Below the pieces are notes generated by a model, which did no database searches, had not been told where the DNA came from, and worked only from the letters and a program-made list of their open reading frames with translations. A program made the translations under genes and the position numbers. A stretch of DNA of 64,000 bases from Sternotherus odoratus (Eukaryota; Chordata; Testudines; Kinosternidae), in contig JAVMKO010000001.1 of the NCBI GenBank assembly GCA_032164245.1, positions 65,082,892-65,146,891 of the forward strand, given 5' to 3'. Below, in pieces: positions 33,668 to 45,763 of the stretch; position 1 is the stretch's first letter, and every line of letters begins with the position of its first letter.

Positions 33668-33846
33668 AGCGATAAGGAGTCCTGTGTCACCTTAAAGACT
33701 AACAAAAGTATTGAAGCATAAGCATGCATCCGACAAAGTGGGTATTAGCCCACAAAAGCTTATGCTTCAATACTTTTGTTAGTCTTTAAGGTGCCACAGG
33801 ACTCCTTGTCGCGTCTGCAGATCCAGACTAACAGGGCTACCTCTCT
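33668..33846. mobile_element. Long-hairpin MITE, left end truncated
   Basis: Arms 'cttaaagactaacaaaagta' with 'ttgaagcataagc' and 'gcttatgcttcaa' with 'tacttttgttagtctttaag' are almost perfect complements around a short spacer (about 33725-33757). The right end carries 'cagatccagactaacagggc', matching the outer end of the copy at 17615. The left outer end is lost. Confidence 0.8.
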
Positions 33847-36800
33847 GATTCTAAAAATTAAGTGATTCCAAATTGGGATTGAAATGACCAACATAGAAAT
33901 ATACAAAGAGAGATCTGTTATAACTGTGTCATTTACCAACTCAATTTGAAAAACTTTTGAAATGTTTACATGTATTCTCCCTAATCCAAACACTGAACTC
34001 TTTGCATATCTATTTACAGCTACTTGATTTCCTTCAACACCATTTTATAAAATGAGAATTGTTTATTTAGAAAGTTTTAACCAGTTTATAGCTACGTATT
34101 TGAATACTGGTAATCACAACATCCTCAAATGGAGAGACTATGTCCAAAATTGAACATTATTATTCAGTTAGACTAAGATGTGTTAATGATGCTCAAATAA
34201 TCTGTGCTTGAATGATCAAGTTCCATAATTATATATGTCTTGTTCACTATACAGTCCATTCTGCTTGTATAGTAGATAGTTATTAAACAGTAACCTTATT
34301 TTAACAAGCCTATTCTTCAAAATTCTCTCCTCTTTTAACTGATCCCCATTTAACAAGATGCTGCTCTAATTGCAGAAAAATATATTTTTGTTGATACAAA
34401 GAAAATAATTCTACAGATTTATTTTCATGTATGGTTAGTGCTGCATTTTACCTTAATGGAGCATCATAATTAATTTTTAACAGGTCTGTCCCTTAAAGGT
34501 GGATCTACAGTATGATGCTATAATTTTCAAAGATGCTCCTATAACTGGGATCCAGATCAGTCCACAAATACACAGGAGCATGGCTACCATTTGATTGCCT
34601 ACTGCACAAATTACAGGCACTGCAAAGAATGTAGTTGATTAACCAGCCCTTTGATTTCAGTGTCACAGCATAGTAAGGCAGTCATGGAAATGTGTATTTA
34701 TGGAAATACATTCTTTCCTTGATGAACGCCAAAGTTACTCTTATTAGCAGTAATGGAAGCCAGGTTCTACTGGAAAGCGATACCTTAAAGTGACATTGTA
34801 TAATGAGAAAAATCCTTGTGAAAACTAGTTTTTATTGGACGTCCCCAATAATACAGTAAAGAACTAAACCATATTAGACACGATTAGTTTGCCAAATTTC
34901 CAGTCTTAGATCAAAGTTGTTTGTACTAAACTGTACTAGCATAAAAGTCTTACACCAGCAATCTTTGTTGCTTGTTTTATTTTGTACCTGCATCAGTGGA
35001 AAAAAAACAGATTATCTAATTTTAATCTTCTTAAAGACTTGTGAAAAAATATTATCCTGGCTTGGCATGGAAGTTATAAACCTAGTAAGACAAGGAACCA
35101 GATTCGGCACTGATTTACAGTCTTTGCAGGCCAACAAATTGATTGTGGAACCCATGGCACATAATTAACTAGAGTCTGTAGGATGAAGTAGACGAGGCTG
35201 GGATACTCAACGGAATTGGGCATTATTCTGGTCTAAAATAGAAAAGGAAAAATTGTCCCTTTTCACCTAAGGTAAAAAAAAATGCCCTTTCTGTAGGAAA
35301 AATAGGGAAAAGACCTCCAGCCCAGCTGTGGCTTAACAGGTTTGTAACACATCCCTCTGTTCCAGCTCAAGATATATTTTATAGGTGTTGGTCTTGTAGT
35401 TGTTCCTTGCCCTATCTCCATCTGCCCTATCTACATGTTGTGCAGGGGCAAGCTGATCACAACTTGTAGTTTACACTCCTCATCTCCCCAGTTCACTCAG
35501 GTGTCTCATGATACTGCAGAGGGCCTTGTATATGCAGTTGGGAGACTTTCTGTATAAATACTGAAGAGTTCCTTATATTTCAGGCAACTTTGCAACTGCC
35601 TTGGAATTGCCAGTAACTTGAACAGAAATCAGGTGTAATCGACCCTAATCCTCTGTTGGACAAGCCTCTTCTATAGGGATTTGAAACTGACACGAGTAAA
35701 AGTGTGAAGAGGAAGCATGTATGGGTTACCTGTGGAACAACATACAAATAGATGCCTACTTATAGGCAAAGGACAGGCCAGGTACACTTTTTGATAGTCT
35801 AGCTAAATAACATTAATAAGCCAGGTTAGCAAATTTCTGCCTGCCAATGCCCCAACTGATTACATTATTTCTGTTTTGCTGGGATTTAGGGCTGATTGTT
35901 TTTTTGGGAACTGGAGAATTTTCATTTGGTTTTCTGTGTTCTCTTTAAGCATCTACATTTACTTTCCTACACCCACATACTAAAGAAAGCCTATAACCAC
36001 TGATCAGATAGTTGCCAGGTGTTCTGAAATGTTGTGGTCTCTACAATCTTTAGGGGCAAGCAAGTACATTTTGTGCCGTAGTTGATATTTGGTTGTGTAA
36101 CTCATTGTGTTGAACCCTAATACCAGTAAAACCCACAGTGCAATTAGTTAAGACTTGAAATCAGCTCATCTGTTATTTCTCTGTACAAACCAATTTTTGA
36201 GGGAAAGTTGCTGCTATGTAGCTAAGGTTTTGTAAATTAAATAAACAATAAGAAATAAAGACGGTAACTCCTGTATATTTGTATTGGTGTTAATTGTCTA
36301 CTGCTGTGTGTCACGATTTTTAAGCACATTAAAAGAACAAGGTTGATTTAAGTTGTTGTTGATGGAGATAAGTTATTTTCCGGCAGGATGACTGTAATAA
36401 TATGATACCTGTCATTTCAACAAGACAGGTGTTCTGCCATCATCTTCTGCAAGAGATTCAGGAGTCTGCCCATTTGCAAAAACACAGGATGTGAATTCTT
36501 TCTCTGCCCCGTGTAATAAGTTCTTTGTATTTCACGTAATTTAATTCAGTTCCTCTGCAATTTTCTTTTAAAAACAATTTTCTTAATGTGGGAAAAGAAG
36601 AATGCCTGCCACAGAAAGCAAATACTAGTAAGCAGATGATGGAAGTGGAGGCAGTCCAAGAAAATTAAACAGGCTCAACTAAATAGTGATTTCTAAAGAT
36701 TTTTTTTCCACTCACAAATAGTTTCTTATGAAGAACTAGACTGATGAAATTGAATGAACTTTTTGCTGCTAAGGCGATGTTAGTTCACAGAAGCGCAGTA

Positions 36801-39800
36801 GAGCGGCTCCTTAAAACCCACGAAGGAATCCCTATTTTTAGAATGTCATAGTTAGACATTGAGTGATCAGGTGGTTTCCCTTCTTTAAAAGTAGAAGTTT
36901 CATTCCTTATTTTGGGCCCGTTTCCATTGGCTTTCATTAATGTTTTCTCTGAGAATAGACTTCTTCGCCAACAGTTGGTATGTGTGAATCCTACTCATGT
37001 TGATGTCCATTTCATTAATACTCATTTGCTTTGTTTCTGTTGCAGACCGTGCATCTTAAAGGCTGGTCGAGTCCATTTAGTAGATTGTGTAGCGCGGCCC
37101 TATGAGGTGATTAAAGTCAGTCTCTGGATCAGGACAGCGTTGGTGGTGTAATTGTATGTTCCTTATTTGGCGTTTCAGACCCCAGATGGCGATCAGTCTG
37201 GTTTTCTCCTATGTCTAGGGTATGCTATCCTGCTTCGCTTCAGATATAGGCTCCAGTGCTGCCCTGTGATCAGAATACAAATCAAGGCGTCTAACCTTCC
37301 CTTGGTTATTTGATCGCACCAACGATTTACATGCACGTGGCTATGTTTGAGCTCTACCTATTCTACTTGGTGCCATTTGCCTGCATCTTCCTGCTAGTCA
37401 TATACCTCGCCCAAGGGCCCAGGCACGTTCTGCCGCAGGGGCAAGCGGAGGTGGGAATTTTGTCTAGACAAGTGACCTGCCCCCCTCCGAATATTTGAGG
37501 CAATTTGTAATGGCGTGGGTTAATTTTGATTGCACAGTTTCGACACAAAAAGAATACTGTCTTTAACCAGCGACGGAGAGATGGGGCTTTATTGGCCAAT
37601 ATCAATATTGTTGTGGAAAGCTTAAACTATGTTGTTTTTCCAAGAATTCGAGTTTAAAGGGAAAAGAAAGGCACCGTAGATGGAATAGCAGCAGCACTTC
37701 AGTTACCCACTCGGTCTTTTTTTCCCCTTTGCTATTCACCTCCTAGATGCTCATGGTCCGAAAGGCCGAGCGGGAACCTTTAGTTAGCTGGGAATCAATG
37801 CTCCATTAAGCACTCAAAACGGCCCGAAAACGACAAAACCGGTTCTCACCGAAGGGCAAAATCACGCTGAGACTCTCCAGATCCAGCTCCTGGACGGGTA
37901 GAATAAAATCGCTTTGTGGCTTTCTGGGCGCTGTATGAGTAATGATGAAGCCGAATAGCATGGTTTTGAATCCGGTCTCACATTTATGCCGCGTGGCGGA
38001 AAGCAGCGGCCTTTCAGCTGATCTAAGCTTGAAAACTAGCAGTCCCTGTCAAGGTGGGTCTAAATCGGCTCAATGTAGCCGTTTGTTAAGGCAGACTACA
38101 TAAATAGCGACCTTTTTTTAGCCCTTGGGCGATCTGTAGCTGACTTTCTTTAGCTTCGTGCTGCAACCCAAGAATTTCGACCTATATTTCATGTGCTTTA
38201 AAAAAAAATCGTAAGATGACAACCCAGCCCTACACCCACCCACAGCAGCCTCCGCGATGTTTTCCGCGTCTCGGCTTCGCTGCGGTGCTGTAGCCCGTAT
38301 ATACAGTAGTTAGGATGGTCCTAATAGTAATCAAGAGGCCGGCCAGGTAAGCGTGTCTGATGACCATCACGGGTTTTCTTAGGTGTGTCAAGTTTTGAAT
38401 GTTTTAGACTCCAAGTCGGGGCTAGGTGGAGTCACATTGGGGTGATTCTACATAGAGAGGATTTTAAAAAATAATAATTTAGTTAGAAGTCTTCGAAAAT
38501 TAAACTCTCAGTGAGCTCATTTTCCAAAAAGAAAATACACATAAGAAATTAATTCTGCTGGGAAAATGAGCAGCAAATGTTCAACTTTCACTTACTCGCG
38601 AGCTTGTTTAGTCATGTTTGGGCCTTTTTTTTTTTCTTAATGTGACTCTTGCTTTGATGTGGAAAACGGGTATTTGTGTTTTTCTTTATATGTATCTCCT
38701 TGATTTATTAGCCAGCATGGCACTGGGGCGCAGACCTCATTTCAAACCCAAGTTTTCAGCTGCTGCCCTGGAGACCTATCTTAGCTATCTCCCCTCTCAT
38801 TTCGAACTGGTCTATCCTTGTAAAGAGTCCAGATGCTCCATCTCCTCGGAGGGCCGGATCCAACGCCCAGCGATGTGAAAGGAGCTCTTTCTAGTGCCTG
38901 CGGGCAGAGAGAACTGGCTCTAAAGTGGAGTAGGGGGCACGATCGGGTCCTGGAAACCTGCATTCTTGAGTAGCTGGTCTCATCCTTATTGACACTTGTT
39001 GCTCATATTTCAAACCCTTTACAGACTTGATTAAGAGCTAATATAACCCTCAGATAATGTGCCGATTGAGGGCTGGTTTAGTTTGTTTTTCCAATACACG
39101 TGAGTAGGCTTCGTGATCATTTAAACTAAACCCAGGGACGAGCTCCGTCTGCTTTTGTGGAGCATCTCTGGAGAGTCCCTATTGAGCTAAGATTAAATCC
39201 ATACTACGCCCTACTCTATCTCATGCCATTTTGTTTTTGCGAAACGTTGGGTAGTTTAAGAATAGTCCTTACGTAGTCCAAATGGAAATTCATCAAAGCT
39301 GGCGTAGCTTTGGAAACAATTTTGCTGCTCCCTGCACGGGGAAAGGAAACCTTTACGTCCCCCTGAATGTTCTGCATTCTTACTGAACATTTATTTGAGG
39401 CAAATTAAACTGACAGGGACTTTCTTCTTTTTATCTGTGCAGGTGTCATAAAAGAAGTCTGCTAAACCACTAAGGTATTGCCAAAGCACCAAACAGTAGA
39501 TACCGCAGCGTTACTGCTATTTTGCCCTTGGCTGGGTTGTAGATACGAACGGAAAGTGCCTGACCCTTGCATTCCTTGGGTTTGGGCTGTGGGATCGGGA
39601 CCGGCGTAGCTAGTAAACGATCTGTTTGTTTTAACTTACTACAGATAGCGATGAAAGGGGTTTTTTAGAGACAGTCAGTCTTTTTCTTCTGCCAGCACAG
39701 AATTAAATATTAAAATATTAAGTAAAAAACTTGATTTATTGGTACGTTCTAACAGAGTATATAGAGCCCAGATATTAGTAAAATTTCTCACACTATTCTT

Positions 39801-41299
39801 GATTCAACTTTTCTTCCTCCAAACTATGAAATGCGAAGGGCATCTGTCTATATTGAATCAAATGCCTATTGATGGGGCGCGGCCAGGGGGGAAGTTTCTT
39901 TGGTCCTTTGGAAAGAAAGTTCATCAGTTTGGACACGGACCTGTCTATAGAACTTAATGGGACGGAATTGGGTCCCTTAACTATCCTGAGTGCTGCGGTT
40001 AAAACATATTCAGTATTTTAATGCACTGAATATGAAGCTTACCATATAAATAACTCGTTTTAAACGGCGTGGGGATACATTTTAAAATGTTGGTAATGTA
40101 CGTTTATCATAATAATAGTTGATTTGGTATTTTTCCCAAAGAGAATGTTTCGGTAAAATGTAAATTGGTTAATCCATATTCTACATCTATAAAATCTGGC
40201 TTCGCACAATCCCTTAGATAATTTCTGGTGTTATATCATTCCTGCAGGGTACACTTTATGTTTTATTTGTCTCTCTGGAGCTCGTTCATCGCCCAAAAGA
40301 AGGTTGGTAATAACTAAGCTGTAGAAAATGATTCATAACACTATAGGCTGGTGTATTTATTTTTTGATGTCTTTCCCTTCATTGCAACTCTCGAGTTAGC
40401 CTGAGATAGTACAAACCTATGTATTTAAGCATAAAAGGCGCGAGTGGCTGAAGCCTCCACAAAGAAAACAGAGGGCACATAAAATATTGAACCATTTGGC
40501 CACTTGCCATTCTATATATGCAATTACTTTCGCTTTTTTCATGGACCTTTTTTCCTTCCCGGCAGTTGACATGTTTGGTCATATTCAACTTGTTGGTTTT
40601 TTTCCTCCATAGCTTCCCTTACTGGTATACCTCAAATTCACTTTGTAAAATAACCCTATAAAAGTATCGATCTTACAACCTCTCTAGCTCGTCATGCCCT
40701 TATCGTGGGGTTTTGTTAACAGTTCGGAACCCGGAACGTAGAGCCCGTCCTCTGCTGTATGAGATTTCTCTCTGCCGCTCAACCTAAGCGAATATTTTCT
40801 CCTTTTCCACAAATATATGTCGCGTTTGCAGCACAGGCAATAAATGCAGCTTGTTGCTTGGAAGACAGCGGCGGTGTGAAGTAAATCCCTATAGCTAAGG
40901 CCAAAACACCAAACCTGCTCCTGACCCTAATACTAGAAAAACACTGGCTGAAATAGAGGGTGGGGGTGGTCTTATTTGAAATTTACAAAGGAAATCCCTG
41001 AGTTTTTCTGGTGTTTTAGCCCGCTCTCTTTGATTAAACAAGCTGAAGAGCTAAGGGAATTCCCTGGGAGTGGGATATTAATTGGGCCCGGAGCTGATGC
41101 ACATAAATATAGGGAGAGGGCAAACTGGAGAGACAATGTGAGCAACTCGTCTGGGCTGCGTCTCCAGGCAGTTTGTCCCAAATACTGATGGTTGGTTCAG
41201 GGGAGAAGTTTTTTCCGACCCATCCAACCTGTTTTCCCCAAGTAGGTTTTGTGTTGAAAGGAGGGATGTGTGTGTGTTTGGCGTTTGCTCATAATTCAC

Positions 41300-43060
41300 T
41301 CCTCTTGACTATGTATTGGAGTTTAGCTTCCCGATCGCTAGAGAGCAAACCGATCCCGACGGGAGACGGGGAGAGGTTGCGAAAGAAAGAAAAAGCAGCC
41401 CAGTGAGTTTCTGCGTTGAACACGAAAGCATTAAAAAAAAGCTTCGAAACTTCAGGACCGGGAGCCACTTGGCAGCGGATAATCCGGGGGTTATCTCGGG
41501 GAACAGCGTTTCCCTGGCGAGGGCGCGTTGGCGGCAAGGGCGAGCGCCTTCCCACCACCTCTGGCCACGAAACGTCTCTTCATCACACGCAACACCCCTG
41601 CACAGCAGGTTCAGGAGATCCCTCATCTCCTGCAACACAGCGGCACATCTGCGCGCTGCCCTTGCTCGCGGGGCGGGCGGGCTGCGGCGCTCAGGGAATC
41701 TGCCCCGCAGAAAGATGAGAGAGAAGTAGAGGGAGAGGGAGAGGGAGGGAGAGAGATCGAGCTAGCTCGCGGCGCTGTGATTTGCCTCCTTCTCTCCCGA
41801 GATCTTTAGAAGCCCTTGACATGTTTTTCTGCCACTGACGGCAGCTTTTCAAGTTCAGAAGAAGAATAAAATGTGCGGATTTGGCGCCAATTCCTCCCCA
41901 CCCCCGTCCTCCCACCCCTTTGAAGGCGGCAGGATGGCACTGAGGGAGCCGCATTTGACCCGCAAACACGCGCTGTAACCAGGTGCGGGGCGGGGGACCC
42001 GTCGCCGCCTCCCCGCCTGTAACAGATTCAGCCCGGTGTTATCGGAACCAAGGGTCTCTCCGCCAAGCCGCAGCTCTAGGCGGGAAGCGGGCTGAGACCC
42101 CCGGCGCTCAGCCCCGTCGCATGGGGGGAGGAGGGGTTTCCTTAGAGCGAGGAGCCAAGCGTCAAGTGGACGTGACCGTCCCACTTCGGATTCTCTGCGG
42201 AGTCCCTGGGCGCTTGTGAGCAGCGCTCGGGGCTGTGACAGGACCTTGAACAACCTTCCCCGCTCTGGAGACCCCCCGCCCCTCTCTCCCCCGGCACCCA
42301 CGGAGCGCTTCCCTTGCCAGCCCGGTGCCAATGGAGCGCTTACGGCGGGACTTTGCCGCCAAGCCGGGCCTCCCTCGGTTCAAGCCCGGGACTGCGCGTC
42401 CCTCTCTCGCGGGGATCCCGCGCGAGGCGGCGCGTTTCCTAGCGCCCCCGGGGTGGGTCCGGACTCGGTGTCTGCTGGGAGCCGGTTTTACGGGCAGATG
42501 CGCTGCTCCTTGTCCCCGGCTTCCCTGCGGTTTACGAGCTGCCTTTTAAGAGGGACATTTATTGGGATAAAAGTGCCCCGCCGGCTGCCACCGCCGCGCA
42601 TGTGGCTTTCATTGACCAGACACCGCCGTCTCTTCTCCCAAGGCGTTTAGTGCTTTTAAGGCCTATTTGTAAACAAGCGGCCGGGGCTCTAGCGCACAGC
42701 GGCACGGCTGGCCCGAGGTTATTGGGCTATTTCCTCGGGTCAGCGGCGGGCGCGGGGCGGCAGGGAACGTCCCTCGCACAAGGCGCTGGGGCGACTGGAC
42801 GTAGCACGAGGAGGAGCAGAGGGGCGAGGGGTGCCCGGGCGCCTGCTCGCCTCCGCCTCTGGCCCTGCTGAGTCCGCGGCCACAGCGGATCTGGGCCTCA
42901 AAGGCGCCCCCCCAAAAATGTCCCGTTAAAACCCGTGATCCAGCGAGAGGAGCAGACCTGGCGCGGGACCTATTCAGACAGACAACACGCCCAGGAGCGT
43001 GTCCGCCTTTCCCAGTCAGCACCTCCGCGGCTTCTCCCCTCCCCACCAAGCAAGCAGGAC
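41300..43060. promoter_or_regulatory. Orphan CpG island upstream of ALX1
   Basis: A GC-rich block with dense CpG, especially 42050-42900, in otherwise AT-rich DNA and about 2.5 to 4.2 kb upstream of the ALX1 start codon. It contains GA-rich tracts (about 41720-41756) and several overlapping open frames on both strands. Those frames lack domains and are explained by the low stop frequency of GC-rich DNA. CpG islands usually mark promoters, so an alternative ALX1 first exon, a non-coding RNA promoter or a Polycomb-bound element are the possibilities. No direct evidence chooses between them. Confidence 0.65.
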
Positions 43061-45360
43061 ATCAAACCCCTTCTTGAAAGTGGTTGTTTCTACTGATGGG
43101 CCTACTTTGCTGGCACGTTAACTAGAGCCCGCCGGAGAGGGCTGACTCCAATACATGACATTGTTCAACTGAATAGCTTCGCTTTTAGGGGTCATCTAAG
43201 GAGCGTTAGTTACCATCAGAGCTTTAGGAGCTCTCTGCTCGAACCTATAAACCAGAGGGCAGATGGACGAAAATGTAGCATCGACAATGTGTAAGTCAGT
43301 GGCGCTACACTGGCTGTTAGTGTGAGATTCCAGTGCAGAGTAAGATAGACAGCCAAGCTAATAAGCTAGGGCACAAGGAAACACTAAATATTACAGTGTT
43401 TAGGCAGTGGCATTTATATTGATACATTAGACTGGTCTTTTAGTCAGAATATGTGTTAAACGAACACACACGAATGTAGAGTTTTAGCTAGATATCCTAG
43501 AAATGGACAAATATGTCTTGACATGAGACTAAATCGGCCTTGTCTACAATTCTGGTATACTTCTGCCTTAAAAGCAAGCAGGGGTGTAGTGCTTTTTTGA
43601 ACTTAGGTCTATTTAGATGACAGAACAGCAGAGAGAAAATGCTTAAACATGAGGTGTTTTTTCCCCTTTGCTTTTAACTGCCCTTCCCCACAGCAAATCG
43701 GGACAATTAATAACAGGACAAGATGGGAGGGAAAGGATTATTGGGAAGGAAGAAAATAATTCCTGCCGAATATTCAGGTCACTAAGTAGCTGGATGTTGT
43801 TCACTTTAGGCCCTAGCTTGCCTGTCTAGTTTACTACTAGCAGCCAAATCAATCCATTCACATGCCTATACTTCAACAGCTCACAAAAACTTAATTTGTA
43901 CAGCAGTTTTCGAGATGAAAGAGTTCATGTTTTAGTTTGACTGAGCGACATTTTCAAATAGCCTTAAAAAGAAAGACAGGGAAAGCAGACTAGTCCTCAC
44001 CTCTGGGTGTTAATAAGTTACACCTCTGGTGCGGATGCTTTTAATACTAATGTGAAAATTGGGGACTTGTTTTTTTCTTGTTCTGTTTCCGCAGTTTTTT
44101 AATGATCGACTCTATAAGATGTACTGTTAGCAAATCGAGCCCACGTAGTGTCATGTGTTTTAAAACGTCCGCATCGATTTCAATGGAAAATTGTGCTTAC
44201 AACTGATGATATGGCATATAAATGTGAACATTGAACATGGTTTTAAAGACAACCCAATCTGGTGGGACAGGCGAGACCCATATCACATAAATATTGATTT
44301 CTTTGAGAGGAGGAGTGTTGCAAGGTGGGATTTAAGCTTCTCTGATGATAAAATAATTAGACCAGAATTCGACCGAAAGAGCAGAAAAAAGCTAATTTTC
44401 CGCTCTCTCCTGATTATGGTCATTTCTAAATATTTTTGTCTTCGGAATGTAAATCTGTCTCCTTTTCTATTCTGAATCCTCTACGTTATGCAACGAGGGA
44501 AATATCCAATAACGTTAATAGCTTCGCGATTTATGTGCTTTGTGGGTATACCTCTTTTTTAATATGGGTGTTATTTTTTTCTCTTAATCATATTTTTGTT
44601 GCTGTGACTCGGCGATCATTTCCCCATGAAGCAATTAAGGGGTAACTAGACATTGTCAAAATGTGATTTTCCCCCTCCTACAAAGTCGTTAAGTATTTTA
44701 AGTTCCAGAATGCTTAAGATAAGAGAAACATGTCTCTTTATACGCATTCACAGAACCAGATTTCGAGTCCACACGGTGAGTAACATATAAGAGATGGAGG
44801 AGCTAGTTTTCTCTTTGGGCTAATTTTTGATGCAAAGTTTCTTTCATTCCTCCCATTCTCCCACTCACACAACCCAAACAAGCCCCAGAGCGTTTCGTTT
44901 CCTTACTTTGGGCTCAAACTCCCCATTCGTGTGAATAAGAAGCAGAAGAAACCCCGGTTGTTAACTTCATAGCTCCAGATCATATATATAGCTCTATCTC
45001 TCTGTCGTTCCAATAGATTCAATGAAAGCCCGTTAGAATGGAGTTTGCCTCTGGAAATGGATTGCTCTAAACTTTTTCGGGGAGAAGAAGCGGGAGGGTG
45101 AATTAACGCCCTTTCCGGAATCCCTGGAGAAATGTGAATCCATCGAGGTGGGGAGGCAATGTGTCTTTCCATCTGTTTGCCGCCACCCTCCAGCGCGTCT
45201 GTGTGTCTCTCTGCCTGAAATGGATCTGTCTGTCTAAAATGGGCCTGGATCTCCCTCCAGTGTTGGGATTAGGTTTAGAGAGATCTGGGGTGGAGTTACA
45301 CTGGTTGCCTATTTTCATATTCATTAGAAATGGGAGGTTGCGCAAGGAGCCCTGCTGAGC
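43061..45360. other. Unique non-coding sequence upstream of ALX1
   Basis: No gene or recognisable repeat. GC content falls back after the CpG island. There are scattered ATTA homeodomain-type cores and a TATATATA run at about 44983-44990. It probably includes ALX1 proximal regulatory DNA. Confidence 0.4.
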
Positions 45361-45537
45361 TTCAAGATATAAGAGCAACTTCGGGTTCCCCCTTTCAAGA
45401 CGAGACAAATCAAAGGCTCGGAGGCAAAGCAGCTCCCTGAGCTCTGGAGGTCTCTCCCTCTCCCCTCCCTCCCCCCACCTCAGTTCACAGTCCAGCCTCT
45501 GTCTAGGGAAGAGGCTCCCAAGCAGCTTTAGATGATT
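45361..45537 (+). promoter_or_regulatory. ALX1: Putative ALX1 core promoter and 5' UTR
   Basis: A TATA-like GATATAAGAG lies at about 45366-45375, so transcription might begin near 45400 and give a 5' UTR of about 140 bases. An ATCAAAG motif of the LEF/TCF type is at about 45408-45415. A pyrimidine-rich stretch (about 45450-45482) precedes the coding start. An in-frame TAG (45529-45531) lies directly before the first ATG, which bounds the reading frame. The start site is inferred. Confidence 0.4.
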
Positions 45538-45763
45538 ATGGATTTTCTGAGCGAGAAGTTTGCCCTGAAGAGCCAGCCGAGTAAGAACAGTGACTTTTAC
45601 ATGGGAGCAGGAGGCACTTTGGAGCACGTTATGGAAACTTTGGACAATGAGTCCTTTTACAGCAAAACTTCAGCCAGCAAATGCGTGCAGGCCTTCAACC
45701 CTCTGCAAAGGGCTGAGCATCATGTGAGGCTCGAGAGGACATCTCCCTGCCAGGACAATAATG
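45538..45763 (+). CDS. ALX1: ALX1 exon 1 coding part, paired-type homeobox factor
   Basis: N-terminal part (residues 1-75 and the first base of codon 76) of ALX1/CART1, a nuclear DNA-binding protein needed for craniofacial mesenchyme and neural-tube development. The frame opens [20 protein letters not shown] and includes [14 protein letters not shown] and [12 protein letters not shown], which I recognise from vertebrate ALX1. There are two in-frame ATGs. The one at 45532 has a poor context (T at -3), while 45538 has A at -3 and G at +4 and gives the family N terminus, so 45538 is chosen. The exon ends AATG|GTGAGT. The region is mostly disordered and carries no DNA-binding residues itself. Confidence 0.95.

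Larger units (their letters stand above)
31221..41299. other. Intergenic, LRRIQ1 to CpG island
   Basis: No gene is supported. Up to about 34 kb it contains a palindromic fragment near 32875-32940, a hAT MITE (33094-33224) and a hairpin MITE (33668-33846). From 34 kb on it is unique-looking sequence without recognisable transposons. It includes a perfect 10-bp inverted repeat at 40005-40034 and a possible splice-bounded 61-bp segment at 37046-37106. The region from about 37 to 41 kb carries scattered CpGs and may contain ALX1 regulatory DNA, which cannot be shown from one sequence. Confidence 0.5.

Noticed and set aside
41855..42871. Open frames of 144-158 codons on both strands in the CpG island
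   Set aside because: Overlapping, opposite-strand and without domains; expected from GC-rich sequence with few stops.
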